From NCBI GenBank assembly GCA_047921395.1, contig JBLRWH010000053.1:1-17920 (forward strand): a DNA stretch of 17,920 bases, read 5' to 3'. Below are positions 1 to 6,500 of this stretch, piece by piece. Within the stretch, counting starts at the first letter, position 1. Each line of letters opens with the position of its first letter. A program made the position numbers and the translations under genes. Source of the stretch: XN24 sp047921395. GTDB lineage: Bacteria; Pseudomonadota; Gammaproteobacteria; Steroidobacterales; XN24. Under the pieces are notes generated by a model. That model ran no database searches and was not told the origin of the DNA. It worked only from the letters and a program-made list of their open reading frames with translations.

Positions 1-128
1 ACCGTGAGGATGCAGTGGACGTCGATCAGGTTGTCAAAATGCCGGATGACCTTGTCCATCTTGCTGTTCACATACTCGCGCAGCGGGTCGGTGATGTCGA
101 CGTGGTGTCCGGTCATGTTGATGTGCAT
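1..128 (-). CDS. hpf: Ribosome hibernation promoting factor (HPF), partial, N-terminal 42 residues
   Basis: HPF binds the 30S subunit and promotes inactive 100S ribosome dimers in slow growth. Only the first 42 codons are present; the gene runs off the left edge. The visible protein begins MHINMTGHHVDITDPLREYV and continues with a KMDKVIRHFDNL helix and an IDVHCILTV strand. This matches the start of E. coli HPF (MQLNITGNNVEITEALREFV) almost position by position. The ATG at 128 has a strong Shine-Dalgarno AAGGAG 7 bases upstream. It follows rpoN on the same strand after a 125-base gap, as in E. coli and Pseudomonas. Because the C-terminus is missing, the short and long HPF forms cannot be told apart. 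Identity is secure from the N-terminus and the context. Confidence 0.9.
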   Translation of the reverse strand, partial: MHINMTGHHVDITDPLREYVNSKMDKVIRHFDNLIDVHCILT

Positions 129-135
129 TTGGCTA

Positions 136-141
136 CTCCTT
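136..141 (-). promoter_or_regulatory. Ribosome binding site of hpf
   Basis: AAGGAG on the minus strand lies 7 bases before the hpf ATG. It is one of the best Shine-Dalgarno matches in the window and fixes the hpf start. It contrasts with the weak sites of the coupled genes upstream. Confidence 0.7.
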
Positions 142-210
142 AGGGAGGAAAGGGGCCATCCGGCGGGGCGGCCCGGCGTTTTAATTCTATTCTAGTAGCA
201 GCCTTCCGCC

Positions 211-225
211 GCTGGCTAGGTGCCG
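211..225 (-). promoter_or_regulatory. Candidate sigma-54 (-24/-12) promoter upstream of hpf
   Basis: The minus strand reads CGGCACCTAGCCAGC. This has the GG-N10-GC spacing required by sigma-54, and the -24 half GGCAC matches the consensus TGGCACG-N4-TTGC well. The -12 half is poorer (CAGC instead of TTGC). The site lies in the gap between rpoN and hpf, 82 bases before the hpf start, on the correct strand. A fortuitous match in GC-rich DNA is possible. No activator site was identified. Confidence 0.3.
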
Positions 226-253
226 TTGTGGGGCGCTTCCCCCACTTATGCGG

Positions 254-1705
254 TCAGCGTATGGCAACGCGACGCCGCTCGTTGGACGATGGGAATCCCA
301 TGGATTCCCGGTACTTGGCGACGGTGCGGCGCGCCACCTCGATGCCCTCCGAAATCAGCATGCGCGTCAGCGCGCTGTCCGACAACGGTTTCTCGGGATT
401 CTCTTCCGAGATGAGCTTGCGGATCCGGGCGCGGATGGCGGTCGAGGACACGCTCTCGCCGTCGCGGCCCGCCACCTGGCTGGAGAAAAAGTAACGGAAC
501 TCGAACACGCCTCGGGGCGTATGCATGTATTTCCCGGTGGTGGCGCGGGAGACCGTGGACTCGTGCAGCTCGAGGGCTTCCGCGATCTCGCGCAGCACCA
601 GCGGACGCATGCCTTCCTCGCCGCGCTCCAGGAACGCCTGCTGGTGCGACACGATGGCGCGCGCCACGCGGACGAGGGTGTCGTTGCGGATCTCGAGGCT
701 CTTGACCAGCCAGCGCGCCTCCTGCAACTGGGCACGCAGCGTGGAATACTCACCGTTGCGCCCCAGGGAGCCCGCATAGGCGCTGTTGACCCGCAGGCGC
801 GGGGTGATCGCCGGATTGATTTCCACCTGCCAGCCGTCGCGGCCGCGGCGCACGAACACATCCGGGACGATGTACTCCGGCGGGCGGGTGTCCACGGCGC
901 TGCCGGGGCGCGGGCTCAGCGAGCGCAGCAGCGCAACCGCGACCTCGAGATCTTCCGCGTTGCAGTCGAGCTTGCGGCGGATCGCGCCGTAGTCCTGCTC
1001 CCCCAGTTCCGGCAGGCATTCTTCCGCCAGGCGGCGCACCAGGTCGAGGCCGGGCGTGTCCGGCGCGAACGGCGCCAGCTGCAGCAGCAGGCACTCCGCC
1101 AGGTCGCGCGCGCCGATGCCGAGCGGATCGAAGCGCTGCACGCAGGCCAGCACGCGCTCGATTTCGTCCACGTCGGTCTCGAGTTCCGGCGCGAGGTTGG
1201 CCCGAATCTCCTCGAGGCTTTCCGTCAGGTAGCCATCGTCGTCGATCGCGTCGATCAGCATCGTCGCGATGAACTTGCGGTCGCCTTCCGGGAAGGTCAC
1301 GTCCACCTGCGCGAGCAGGTGTTCGCGCAGCGAGGTGCCGCTCACGTCGGCGTAGTCGCGCTGGTCGTCCCCCTCGCCACGGCCCTGGCCGCCCGTTCCC
1401 GCGCCGTACTCCGACACGTCGGCGTACGGGAGTTCCTCGGGATAGTCCTCCTGCGGCGAACTGTCCTGTTCGGGGCTGCTTTCGGCCGCGCCCGTCGGGA
1501 TGCTGTCGGACGGCGCCTGCTGTTCACCCTTGGAGGGCGCCAGCTCGAGGCCGTCGTCCATCTCGAGCATCACGTTCTTCTCGAGCGCTTCGCGCAGCTC
1601 GGCCTGCAGATCGAGCACCGGCAGCTGCAGCAGCCGGATCGCCATCTGCAGCTGGGGCGTCAGCGTCAGCTGTTGACCGAGCTTGAGTTGCAGCGACTGT
1701 TTCAT
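254..1705 (-). CDS. rpoN: RNA polymerase sigma-54 factor RpoN
   Basis: Sigma-54 directs core RNA polymerase to -24/-12 promoters that need ATP-dependent enhancer-binding activators. The 483-residue protein starts MKQSLQLKLGQQLTLTPQLQ, the glutamine/leucine-rich region I that contacts activators (about 1-49). An acidic linker follows (50-120), then the core-binding domain (about 121-330). A helix-turn-helix lies near 372-392 (REIAEALELHESTVSRATTG), and the diagnostic RpoN box ARRTVAKYRE is at 458-467. E. coli RpoN is 477 residues. The ATG at 1705 was chosen from alignment to E. coli MKQGLQLRL. A second ATG at 1708 would add one Met, and a longer frame reaching 1798 would overlap lptB with no homology. 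The start lies 13 bases after the lptB stop with no clear Shine-Dalgarno, so translation is probably coupled. Confidence 0.97.
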   Translation of the reverse strand: MKQSLQLKLGQQLTLTPQLQMAIRLLQLPVLDLQAELREALEKNVMLEMDDGLELAPSKGEQQAPSDSIPTGAAESSPEQDSSPQEDYPEELPYADVSEYGAGTGGQGRGEGDDQRDYADVSGTSLREHLLAQVDVTFPEGDRKFIATMLIDAIDDDGYLTESLEEIRANLAPELETDVDEIERVLACVQRFDPLGIGARDLAECLLLQLAPFAPDTPGLDLVRRLAEECLPELGEQDYGAIRRKLDCNAEDLEVAVALLRSLSPRPGSAVDTRPPEYIVPDVFVRRGRDGWQVEINPAITPRLRVNSAYAGSLGRNGEYSTLRAQLQEARWLVKSLEIRNDTLVRVARAIVSHQQAFLERGEEGMRPLVLREIAEALELHESTVSRATTGKYMHTPRGVFEFRYFFSSQVAGRDGESVSSTAIRARIRKLISEENPEKPLSDSALTRMLISEGIEVARRTVAKYRESMGFPSSNERRRVAIR

Positions 1706-1718
1706 CATGGGCGGATAA

Positions 1719-2444
1719 TCACAGGCGGAAATGCTCGCCCAGGTAGACCTCCCGGACCTGGCGATTGGCAAGTATCTCGTCCGCCGTGCCCGAGGCAATG
1801 ACCTCGCCGGCGTTCAGGATGAAGGCGCGTCCGCAGATACCGAGCGTCTCGCGCACGTTGTGGTCGGTGATCAGCACGCCGATGCCGCGGTCCCTGAGGT
1901 GGCCGATGATGCGCTGGATGTCGAGCACCGAGATCGGGTCCACGCCCGCGAAAGGCTCGTCCAGCAGGATGAATGCGGGTTCCGCGGCCAGCGCGCGCGC
2001 GATCTCGACGCGGCGGCGCTCGCCGCCGGACAGGCTCAGGCCCTTGCCGTCGCGGATATGACCGATATTCAGCTCCTCGAGCAGTTCCTCGAGTAACTGG
2101 CGTCGGCCGAGGGCGTCTAGCTCCTTGCGGGTCTCCAGCACCGCGAGGATGTTGTCCTCGACGCTGAGGCCGCGGAATACCGACGCCTCCTGAGGGAGAT
2201 ACCCGACGCCGAGCCGGGCCCGGCGGTGCATCGGCAGCGCCGTGAGGTTCAGGTCATCGAGCAGGATCCGGCCGCTGTCGCAGGGCACGAGGCCGACGAT
2301 CATGTAGAACGCCGTCGTCTTGCCGGCGCCGTTGGGTCCGAGGAGGCCGACCACCTCGCCGCTGGAAATCGATAGCGACAGGTCCCGCACGACCTGCCGC
2401 GAACGGTAAGACTTGGCGATGCCTTCCGCGCGGAGCGTCCTCAC
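1719..2444 (-). CDS. lptB: LPS export ABC transporter ATP-binding protein LptB
   Basis: LptB is the cytoplasmic ATPase of the LptB2FGC complex, which extracts LPS from the inner membrane and pushes it along the Lpt bridge. The 241-residue length is typical. Visible motifs are Walker A GPNGAGKT (36-43), Q-loop Gln85 in YLPQEASVF, ABC signature LSGGE (138-142), Walker B ILLDEP (159-164) and switch His195 in ITDHNVRET. The FAGVDP segment after Walker B is typical of LptB. The start overlaps the lptA stop by four bases (ATGA), which implies translational coupling. The LptFG permease partners are not in the window. They are usually encoded elsewhere as lptFG. Confidence 0.97.
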   Translation of the reverse strand: MRTLRAEGIAKSYRSRQVVRDLSLSISSGEVVGLLGPNGAGKTTAFYMIVGLVPCDSGRILLDDLNLTALPMHRRARLGVGYLPQEASVFRGLSVEDNILAVLETRKELDALGRRQLLEELLEELNIGHIRDGKGLSLSGGERRRVEIARALAAEPAFILLDEPFAGVDPISVLDIQRIIGHLRDRGIGVLITDHNVRETLGICGRAFILNAGEVIASGTADEILANRQVREVYLGEHFRL

Positions 2445-3088
2445 GGCCCGTCCTCCCGCGGTTCGCCGCGCTCTTCCTCGGGGGGCGTGATGACGATCCG
2501 GACCCGCTCGGCGCCTTCGGCATCGGTGCTGGCGATGAGGCGGTCCTCCGCGATCCGGTACACCAGCTGCCCGCCGCTCACCTCGCGCACCCCGTCGCGC
2601 AGGGCGGCCTGGCCGGCGAGCACGAGTTCGCCCTTTGACAGGTCGTAGTCGATGCGGTTGGCGGTGCCGGTGACGAGGCGCCCGTCATCCGGCATCGTGC
2701 GGGAGAACTGCGCCGGCGCGCCCTCCGTGGTGGCCTTGCTGAGCCTGTGTTCCAGGAAGGTGATGGTGGCACGGTCGGACGTGATGTCGCCCATCGGGCT
2801 CGTGATCCTGACATCGCCGCGGAACAGCCAGCTGCCACGCGAGAAATCGAGGTCGCGCGACTCGGCCTCGGCCGCCGAGATGACGAGGTCGCCCTGCTGG
2901 ATCCGGACTTCCGTGAACACGAGCCGCTCGTTGCGGCGGTCGAAGTCCGAGGACGCGGCATCCAGCGTGATGGCCTGCTGCTGGGCGTAGGCCGGGGCCA
3001 CGACGAATAACCCGAGCACGGCCGCGAGCACGCGCGCCCCCGACGGCGGAATGCGCCGGCAGCGGGACTCAGGGGAGGAAGCGGCCAT
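2441..3088 (-). CDS. lptA: LPS transport periplasmic protein LptA
   Basis: LptA polymerises through its beta-jellyroll (OstA fold) to form the periplasmic bridge that carries LPS from LptC to LptD. The 215-residue protein has an N-terminal signal peptide: basic CRR, a hydrophobic core around residues 19-32, and a likely cleavage AYA|QQ after residue 35. It continues with the family-typical strand repeats (DFDRRNERLVFTEVRIQQGD, LFRGDVRITSPMGDITSDRA). The ATG at 3088 was preferred because it gives a normal signal peptide. An in-frame ATG at 3118 would add ten residues ahead of it. The gene overlaps the end of lptC by 20 bases and ends in the ATGA overlap with lptB. The C-terminus carries a charged tail (PPEEERGEPREDGP). 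E. coli LptA is 185 residues, so this one is slightly long. Confidence 0.93.
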   Translation of the reverse strand: MAASSPESRCRRIPPSGARVLAAVLGLFVVAPAYAQQQAITLDAASSDFDRRNERLVFTEVRIQQGDLVISAAEAESRDLDFSRGSWLFRGDVRITSPMGDITSDRATITFLEHRLSKATTEGAPAQFSRTMPDDGRLVTGTANRIDYDLSKGELVLAGQAALRDGVREVSGGQLVYRIAEDRLIASTDAEGAERVRIVITPPEEERGEPREDGP

Positions 3089-3623
3089 GAACCTGGGATT
3101 GTAACTGCACCCGCTCATCCAGCAAGTAAGCGACCATGCCGACGGCGCTGACCTGCTGGGGGCCGAGTGACAGGTCCACGGGCGAGCCGGTGCTCGCGAC
3201 GTGGGTCGTGGTGTCGATCTCGAGGCGCTCCATTTCCGCGGCCGTGCGGCCGTGGTCGGCGGACTCCCCGAGGACCTCGACGCCGCCCCACAGCTCCAGC
3301 AGCGCCTGGTCCGCGGACAGCACGCCCTCGGGCGCCGTCAGCAGCCAGGGGCTGGGCGAGTAGATGTTGTACTCGACGCGCACCTCCCGGAAACGGGTCG
3401 GCCCGCCGAGCGTCGCCTGCCGGATCTCGTCGGCGATGACCCGGTAGCGGGGCAGGCCGTCGGCGCCGGCCGTGGTGATCTCCGCCTCCGTCATGTAGAA
3501 GCCGTCCGGGGCCGGCCGCTCACCCAGGATCGGATCGGCCTCGTCCAGGCGCTGGTTGAGCCACCAGCTGGTGCCGGCCAGTCCCGCCAGTACCAGGAAC
3601 GCCAGCCGCCTGGTGGAAACCAT
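3069..3623 (-). CDS. lptC: LPS export system protein LptC
   Basis: LptC is a bitopic inner-membrane protein that receives LPS from LptB2FG and passes it to LptA. The 184-residue protein (E. coli: 191) has a single N-terminal membrane anchor (about residues 6-22) followed by a periplasmic domain with motifs such as FYMTEAEITT, YRVIADEI and WLLTAPEGVLS. The ATG at 3623 is one base after the kdsC stop. It has GGAG about 9 bases upstream, inside kdsC. A longer open frame reaching 3860 is only kdsC read out of frame. Position between kdsC and lptA is the conserved arrangement. Sequence conservation in this family is low, so context carries much of the call. Confidence 0.93.
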   Translation of the reverse strand: MVSTRRLAFLVLAGLAGTSWWLNQRLDEADPILGERPAPDGFYMTEAEITTAGADGLPRYRVIADEIRQATLGGPTRFREVRVEYNIYSPSPWLLTAPEGVLSADQALLELWGGVEVLGESADHGRTAAEMERLEIDTTTHVASTGSPVDLSLGPQQVSAVGMVAYLLDERVQLQSQVHGRFLP

Positions 3624-3624
3624 C

Positions 3625-4116
3625 TCAGCGCGCTCCGAGCAGCATGTCGCAGAATTCGCGCACCGCGCCGAAGCCGCCCGGCTGCGTGGAGACCCAGGAC
3701 CCGGCGGCCCGCACGTCGGCGTGGGCGTCGGCCACGGCGCACGGCAGCCCGACCAGGCGCATGGCCGGCAGGTCGGGCGTGTCGTCGCCGAGATAGGCGG
3801 CCCGCGACGCGTCGACGCCGGTGTCGCGCAGGAGCTCCGCCAGCGCGCGCGCCTTGTCATCGCAGCCCTGCACCACGCGCCACACGCCGAGCTCCGCCAT
3901 CCGTCGGTCCACCGCCGTGGACGCGCGGCCGGAAATGATCGCGACCTCGATCCCGGCGGCCAGCAGCTGCTTGATGCCCACGCCGTCGCGTACGCTGAAT
4001 GCCTTGAGCTCGACGCCGTCGGTGCCCATCCAGATGCGCCCGTCGGTGAAGACGCCGTCGACGTCGAACACCGCCAGCCGCACGCCCGCAGCCACGTCCC
4101 GCAGGGCGGCCATCAC
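3625..4116 (-). CDS. kdsC: 3-deoxy-D-manno-octulosonate 8-phosphate phosphatase KdsC
   Basis: KdsC removes phosphate from Kdo-8-phosphate to give Kdo, the inner-core sugar of LPS. It is a 163-residue HAD-family phosphatase of the C0 type, without a cap domain, and acts as a tetramer in the family. The catalytic motifs are intact: DVDGVFTDG with Asp18 as nucleophile and Asp20 as acid/base, motif II Ser62 in ISGR, Lys88, and motif IV GDDTPD (110-115). E. coli KdsC is 188 residues, so this one is at the short end. Translation starts at 4116 or at a second ATG at 4113, overlapping the kdsD stop. This is another coupled junction of the LPS operon. Confidence 0.95.
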   Translation of the reverse strand: MMAALRDVAAGVRLAVFDVDGVFTDGRIWMGTDGVELKAFSVRDGVGIKQLLAAGIEVAIISGRASTAVDRRMAELGVWRVVQGCDDKARALAELLRDTGVDASRAAYLGDDTPDLPAMRLVGLPCAVADAHADVRAAGSWVSTQPGGFGAVREFCDMLLGAR

Positions 4117-5102
4117 ATCACGCCCGACTGGAGCAGGTCATGCACGTTGAAGGCGCCGATGAGCCGGTCGGCGTCGTCGACGACGAGCAGCGCCGTGATG
4201 GCGTAGGTTTCCATGAGCCGGACGGCCTCAGCCGCCAGCATCTCGCCGCGCACGGTCTTCACGTTGCGGGTCATGACCTCGCCGATGCGGGTGGTGGTCA
4301 GCTCCCGCCGGGCGTCGAGCGTGCGCCGCAGGTCGCCGTCGGTGTAGATGCCGAGCACGCGGTTCTCGCCGTCCACGACGGCCGTCATGCCGAGGCCCTT
4401 GCCGGAAATCTCGAACAGTCCCTCCGAGACCGCGAGCTCGGGCGCCACGCTGGGCACGCGGTCGCCGGTGCGCATGATGTCGCGGACGTGCAGCAGAAGG
4501 CGCCGGCCGAGCAGGCCGCCGGGATGGGAGAACGCGAAGTCCTCGCGCGTGAAGCCGCGGCTCTTGAGCAGCGCCACCGCGAGCGCATCGCCCATCGCCA
4601 GCGTGGCTGTCGTGCTGGCGGTCGGGGCCAGGTTCAGCGGGCAGGCCTCCTTGTCCACGGCGACGTCCAGGTGGGCGTCGGCCGCCTTGGCGAGCGTCGA
4701 CTCGGGACGTCCGGTCATCGCGATCAGCGGCACGCCCAGGCGCTTGATCAGTGGCAGGATGGTCAGGATCTCCGGGGTCTCGCCGGAATTCGAGATCGCC
4801 AGCACGACGTCGGTGGCGGTGATCATGCCCAGGTCCCCGTGGCTGGCCTCGCCGGGGTGGACGAAAAACGACGGCGTGCCGGTGCTCGCGAGGGTGGCGG
4901 CGATCTTGCCGCCCACGTGGCCCGACTTGCCCATCCCGGTGACCACGACCCGGCCCTGGCACGCCAGGCAGGCGTGGCACGCGGCGACGAATTCCGGCCC
5001 GATCCGCGCCCGGAGGGCCAGCACCGCCTCGGCCTCGATGTCCAGGACGTCCCGGCCGATCTGCCGGACGCTGTCCCCGTCAAGTTCCGTCTCTGCGTGC
5101 AT
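4113..5102 (-). CDS. kdsD: D-arabinose 5-phosphate isomerase KdsD
   Basis: KdsD converts ribulose 5-phosphate to arabinose 5-phosphate, the first committed precursor of Kdo. The 329 residues (E. coli KdsD: 328) comprise an SIS sugar-isomerase domain (about 40-180) and a tandem CBS pair (about 205-329). Active-site residues identified in E. coli KdsD fall at identical positions here: Lys59 in GMGKSGHVGG, Glu111 after SNSGETP, Glu152 in DKEACPLN and His193 in SHPGG. The ATG at 5102 has a GAGG-type ribosome site and lies 5 bases after the yrbG stop. An upstream extension of the same frame is antisense-like noise over yrbG and was discarded. CBS domains often bind adenosyl ligands in the family; no ligand can be inferred here. 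Confidence 0.97.
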   Translation of the reverse strand: MHAETELDGDSVRQIGRDVLDIEAEAVLALRARIGPEFVAACHACLACQGRVVVTGMGKSGHVGGKIAATLASTGTPSFFVHPGEASHGDLGMITATDVVLAISNSGETPEILTILPLIKRLGVPLIAMTGRPESTLAKAADAHLDVAVDKEACPLNLAPTASTTATLAMGDALAVALLKSRGFTREDFAFSHPGGLLGRRLLLHVRDIMRTGDRVPSVAPELAVSEGLFEISGKGLGMTAVVDGENRVLGIYTDGDLRRTLDARRELTTTRIGEVMTRNVKTVRGEMLAAEAVRLMETYAITALLVVDDADRLIGAFNVHDLLQSGVM

Positions 5103-5107
5103 CTGCC

Positions 5108-6067
5108 TCACCTCGCCACGAGCCAGCCGTGATAAACCAGGAACGCGCCGAGCAGCATGGCCCCCTCGGTCCGCCGGATCCGGCTGTTGCCACCGAAATT
5201 GTATGTCATCAGGAACAGGGCGAGGGTGAGGCCGATCATGACCGGCAGGTGGGTGGTCAACAGCTCGCGTTCGAAGACCGCCGGCTGGATGATGCCGGCG
5301 ATCCCGATGACGGCCAGGCTGTTGAACAGGTTCGAGCCGATGATGTTGCCGATCGCCATGTCGTGTTCGCCCTTGAGGGCGCTGACGATCGAGACCGCCA
5401 GCTCCGGCAGGCTCGTGCCGATCGCGACGACGGTGAGGCCGATCACCAGTTCCGAGACACCGAAGGCGATGGCCAGGTTCTGGGCCCCCCAGACCAGCAG
5501 GTTGGCGCCCCCCAGCAGGACGAGCAGGCCGATCGCCAGCCAGCCCAGCGCCGTGGGCATCGGGAGGTCCTTGGGAATCTCGGAGGCGTAATCGAGCGCG
5601 ATGGGGTCGGAGGCGCCGGAACGGCTGCCGAGCACGACCAGCCAGTACAGCACCAGCACGAGCGTCCCGATCAGCAGCAGGCCCTCGGCGCGGCTGAGGG
5701 TCAGGTTGATGAACACCATGGTCACGATCAGGGTCACGGCAAGCAGCGTCGGCATCTCGCGCCGCAGCGTCACCGAGCGTACCGAGATCGGCGTGATCAA
5801 CGCCGTCATGCCGAGCACGAGGCCGATGTTCGCGATGTTGGAGCCGATGGCATTGCCGGCGGCCAGGGCCGGGTCGCCGGCGAGCGAGGCCGTCACGGAG
5901 ACGAAGATCTCGGGCCCGCTGGTGGCCATGCCGACCAGCGTCAGGCCGATCAGCAGGGGCGGTACGCCGAGATTGCGGGCGGTGCCCGCCGCGCCGACGA
6001 CAAAGCGATCCGCGCCCCACATGAGCAGGACGAAACCGGCGAGGGTAGCGACGGAGAAGCTGAGCAT
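5108..6067 (-). CDS. yrbG: Calcium/sodium antiporter, YrbG family
   Basis: This is an inner-membrane cation/Ca2+ exchanger of the CaCA superfamily with about ten membrane helices. The two inverted alpha repeats are visible: TSGPE (49-53) with GSNIANI (75-81), and GTSLPE (217-222) with GSNLFNS (244-250). The glutamates Glu53 and Glu222 expected to coordinate the ion are present. Repeat 1 has Gly51 where repeat 2 has Leu220. Length is 319 residues against 325 in E. coli. The ATG at 6067 begins directly with a hydrophobic helix. A longer frame to 6289 would add a non-membrane leader and was rejected. It is the first gene of the LPS operon, as in E. coli, and is divergent from ibaG. The transported ion and direction are inferred from the family only; the physiological role is unclear even in E. 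coli. Confidence 0.93.
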   Translation of the reverse strand: MLSFSVATLAGFVLLMWGADRFVVGAAGTARNLGVPPLLIGLTLVGMATSGPEIFVSVTASLAGDPALAAGNAIGSNIANIGLVLGMTALITPISVRSVTLRREMPTLLAVTLIVTMVFINLTLSRAEGLLLIGTLVLVLYWLVVLGSRSGASDPIALDYASEIPKDLPMPTALGWLAIGLLVLLGGANLLVWGAQNLAIAFGVSELVIGLTVVAIGTSLPELAVSIVSALKGEHDMAIGNIIGSNLFNSLAVIGIAGIIQPAVFERELLTTHLPVMIGLTLALFLMTYNFGGNSRIRRTEGAMLLGAFLVYHGWLVAR

Positions 6068-6089
6068 GGTGGTGTGGTCTGGATCCGCG

Positions 6090-6115
6090 GTCCGGCCTGC
6101 TGGCGTCGGCCGGAC
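6090..6115. promoter_or_regulatory. Perfect 8-bp inverted repeat in the yrbG leader
   Basis: The arms GTCCGGCC (6090-6097) and GGCCGGAC (6108-6115) are perfectly complementary across a 10-base spacer. The dyad lies immediately downstream of the candidate -10 box, so it would sit at the 5' end of the yrbG transcript or act as a DNA operator. There is no U-run, so it is not an intrinsic terminator. Confidence 0.4.
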
Positions 6116-6121
6116 ATCATA
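6116..6121 (-). promoter_or_regulatory. Candidate -10 box of the yrbG-LPS operon promoter
   Basis: TATGAT on the minus strand lies 48 bases before the yrbG ATG in the divergent gap. It is followed by GTCCGGCC, and the same combination (TATAAT plus GTCCGGCC) precedes degS. No convincing -35 hexamer is visible 16-18 bases upstream, so the call rests on the -10 match and the shared context. Confidence 0.4.
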
Positions 6122-6213
6122 CACGGCGCCAAGCCGCGTCCGGGCAGGTGGGAGGGCACATTCCGGGTGAATGTCGCCTCCCGCTGGCATCCGGTAAACT
6201 CCGCATCCTGCCG

Positions 6214-6232
6214 GCCGGGACCCCAGCCCGGC
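6214..6232 (+). promoter_or_regulatory. Short hairpin just upstream of the ibaG ribosome site
   Basis: GCCGGG (6214-6219) pairs with CCCGGC (6227-6232) across a 7-base loop, ending 16 bases before the ibaG ATG. It has no U-run and would not fully cover the ribosome site. It may be incidental in GC-rich DNA or may influence leader structure. Confidence 0.2.
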
Positions 6233-6248
6233 GCCACCCGGAAGCGAG

Positions 6249-6488
6249 ATGAACAAAGAACAAGTTGCCGCCCTGATCCGCGCGGGCATGCCAGCCGCCC
6301 GCGTCGAGGTCGAGACCGAAGACGATACCCACTTCGCGACCCTCGTCGTCTCGGAGGCGTTCGCGGGGCTGCGGCCCCTGCAGCGCCACCAGCTGATCTA
6401 CCGGGCCCTGGGCACCAGGATGGGCAACGAGATTCATGCCCTGTCGATCCGCGCGCTGACGCCGGCGGAGCTGGCAGCCGGCGGCTGA
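6249..6488 (+). CDS. ibaG: BolA-family protein IbaG
   Basis: IbaG (YrbA) is a small BolA-fold protein that partners with monothiol glutaredoxins in iron-sulfur and acid-stress physiology. The 79 residues show the BolA pattern: an N-terminal helix (MNKEQVAALIRAGMP), the strand pair around DDTHFATLVVSEAF, then the conserved RHQLIYRALGTRM and the IHALSIRALTP strand. The His of RHQLIY corresponds to the conserved family histidine. The ATG at 6249 is preceded by a GGAAGCGAG ribosome site. It lies 12 bases upstream of murA on the same strand. This pairing is conserved in Escherichia and Pseudomonas, and the two are probably cotranscribed. Confidence 0.93.
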   Translation: MNKEQVAALIRAGMPAARVEVETEDDTHFATLVVSEAFAGLRPLQRHQLIYRALGTRMGNEIHALSIRALTPAELAAGG

Positions 6489-6500
6489 GCCGGGCGTCCC

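Noticed and set aside
248..1801. A 517-codon open frame on the plus strand opposite rpoN
   Set aside because: It is the antisense of a clearly identified gene, a common artefact of GC-rich codon bias; its product is rich in Arg/His/Ala with no recognisable domain.
5103..6020. N-terminal extension of kdsD to 635 residues
   Set aside because: The added part is yrbG read in another frame; the start at 5102 aligns active-site residues exactly with E. coli numbering.
6214..6232. Intrinsic terminator in the yrbG/ibaG gap
   Set aside because: The hairpin has no following U-run and lies immediately upstream of the ibaG ribosome site.
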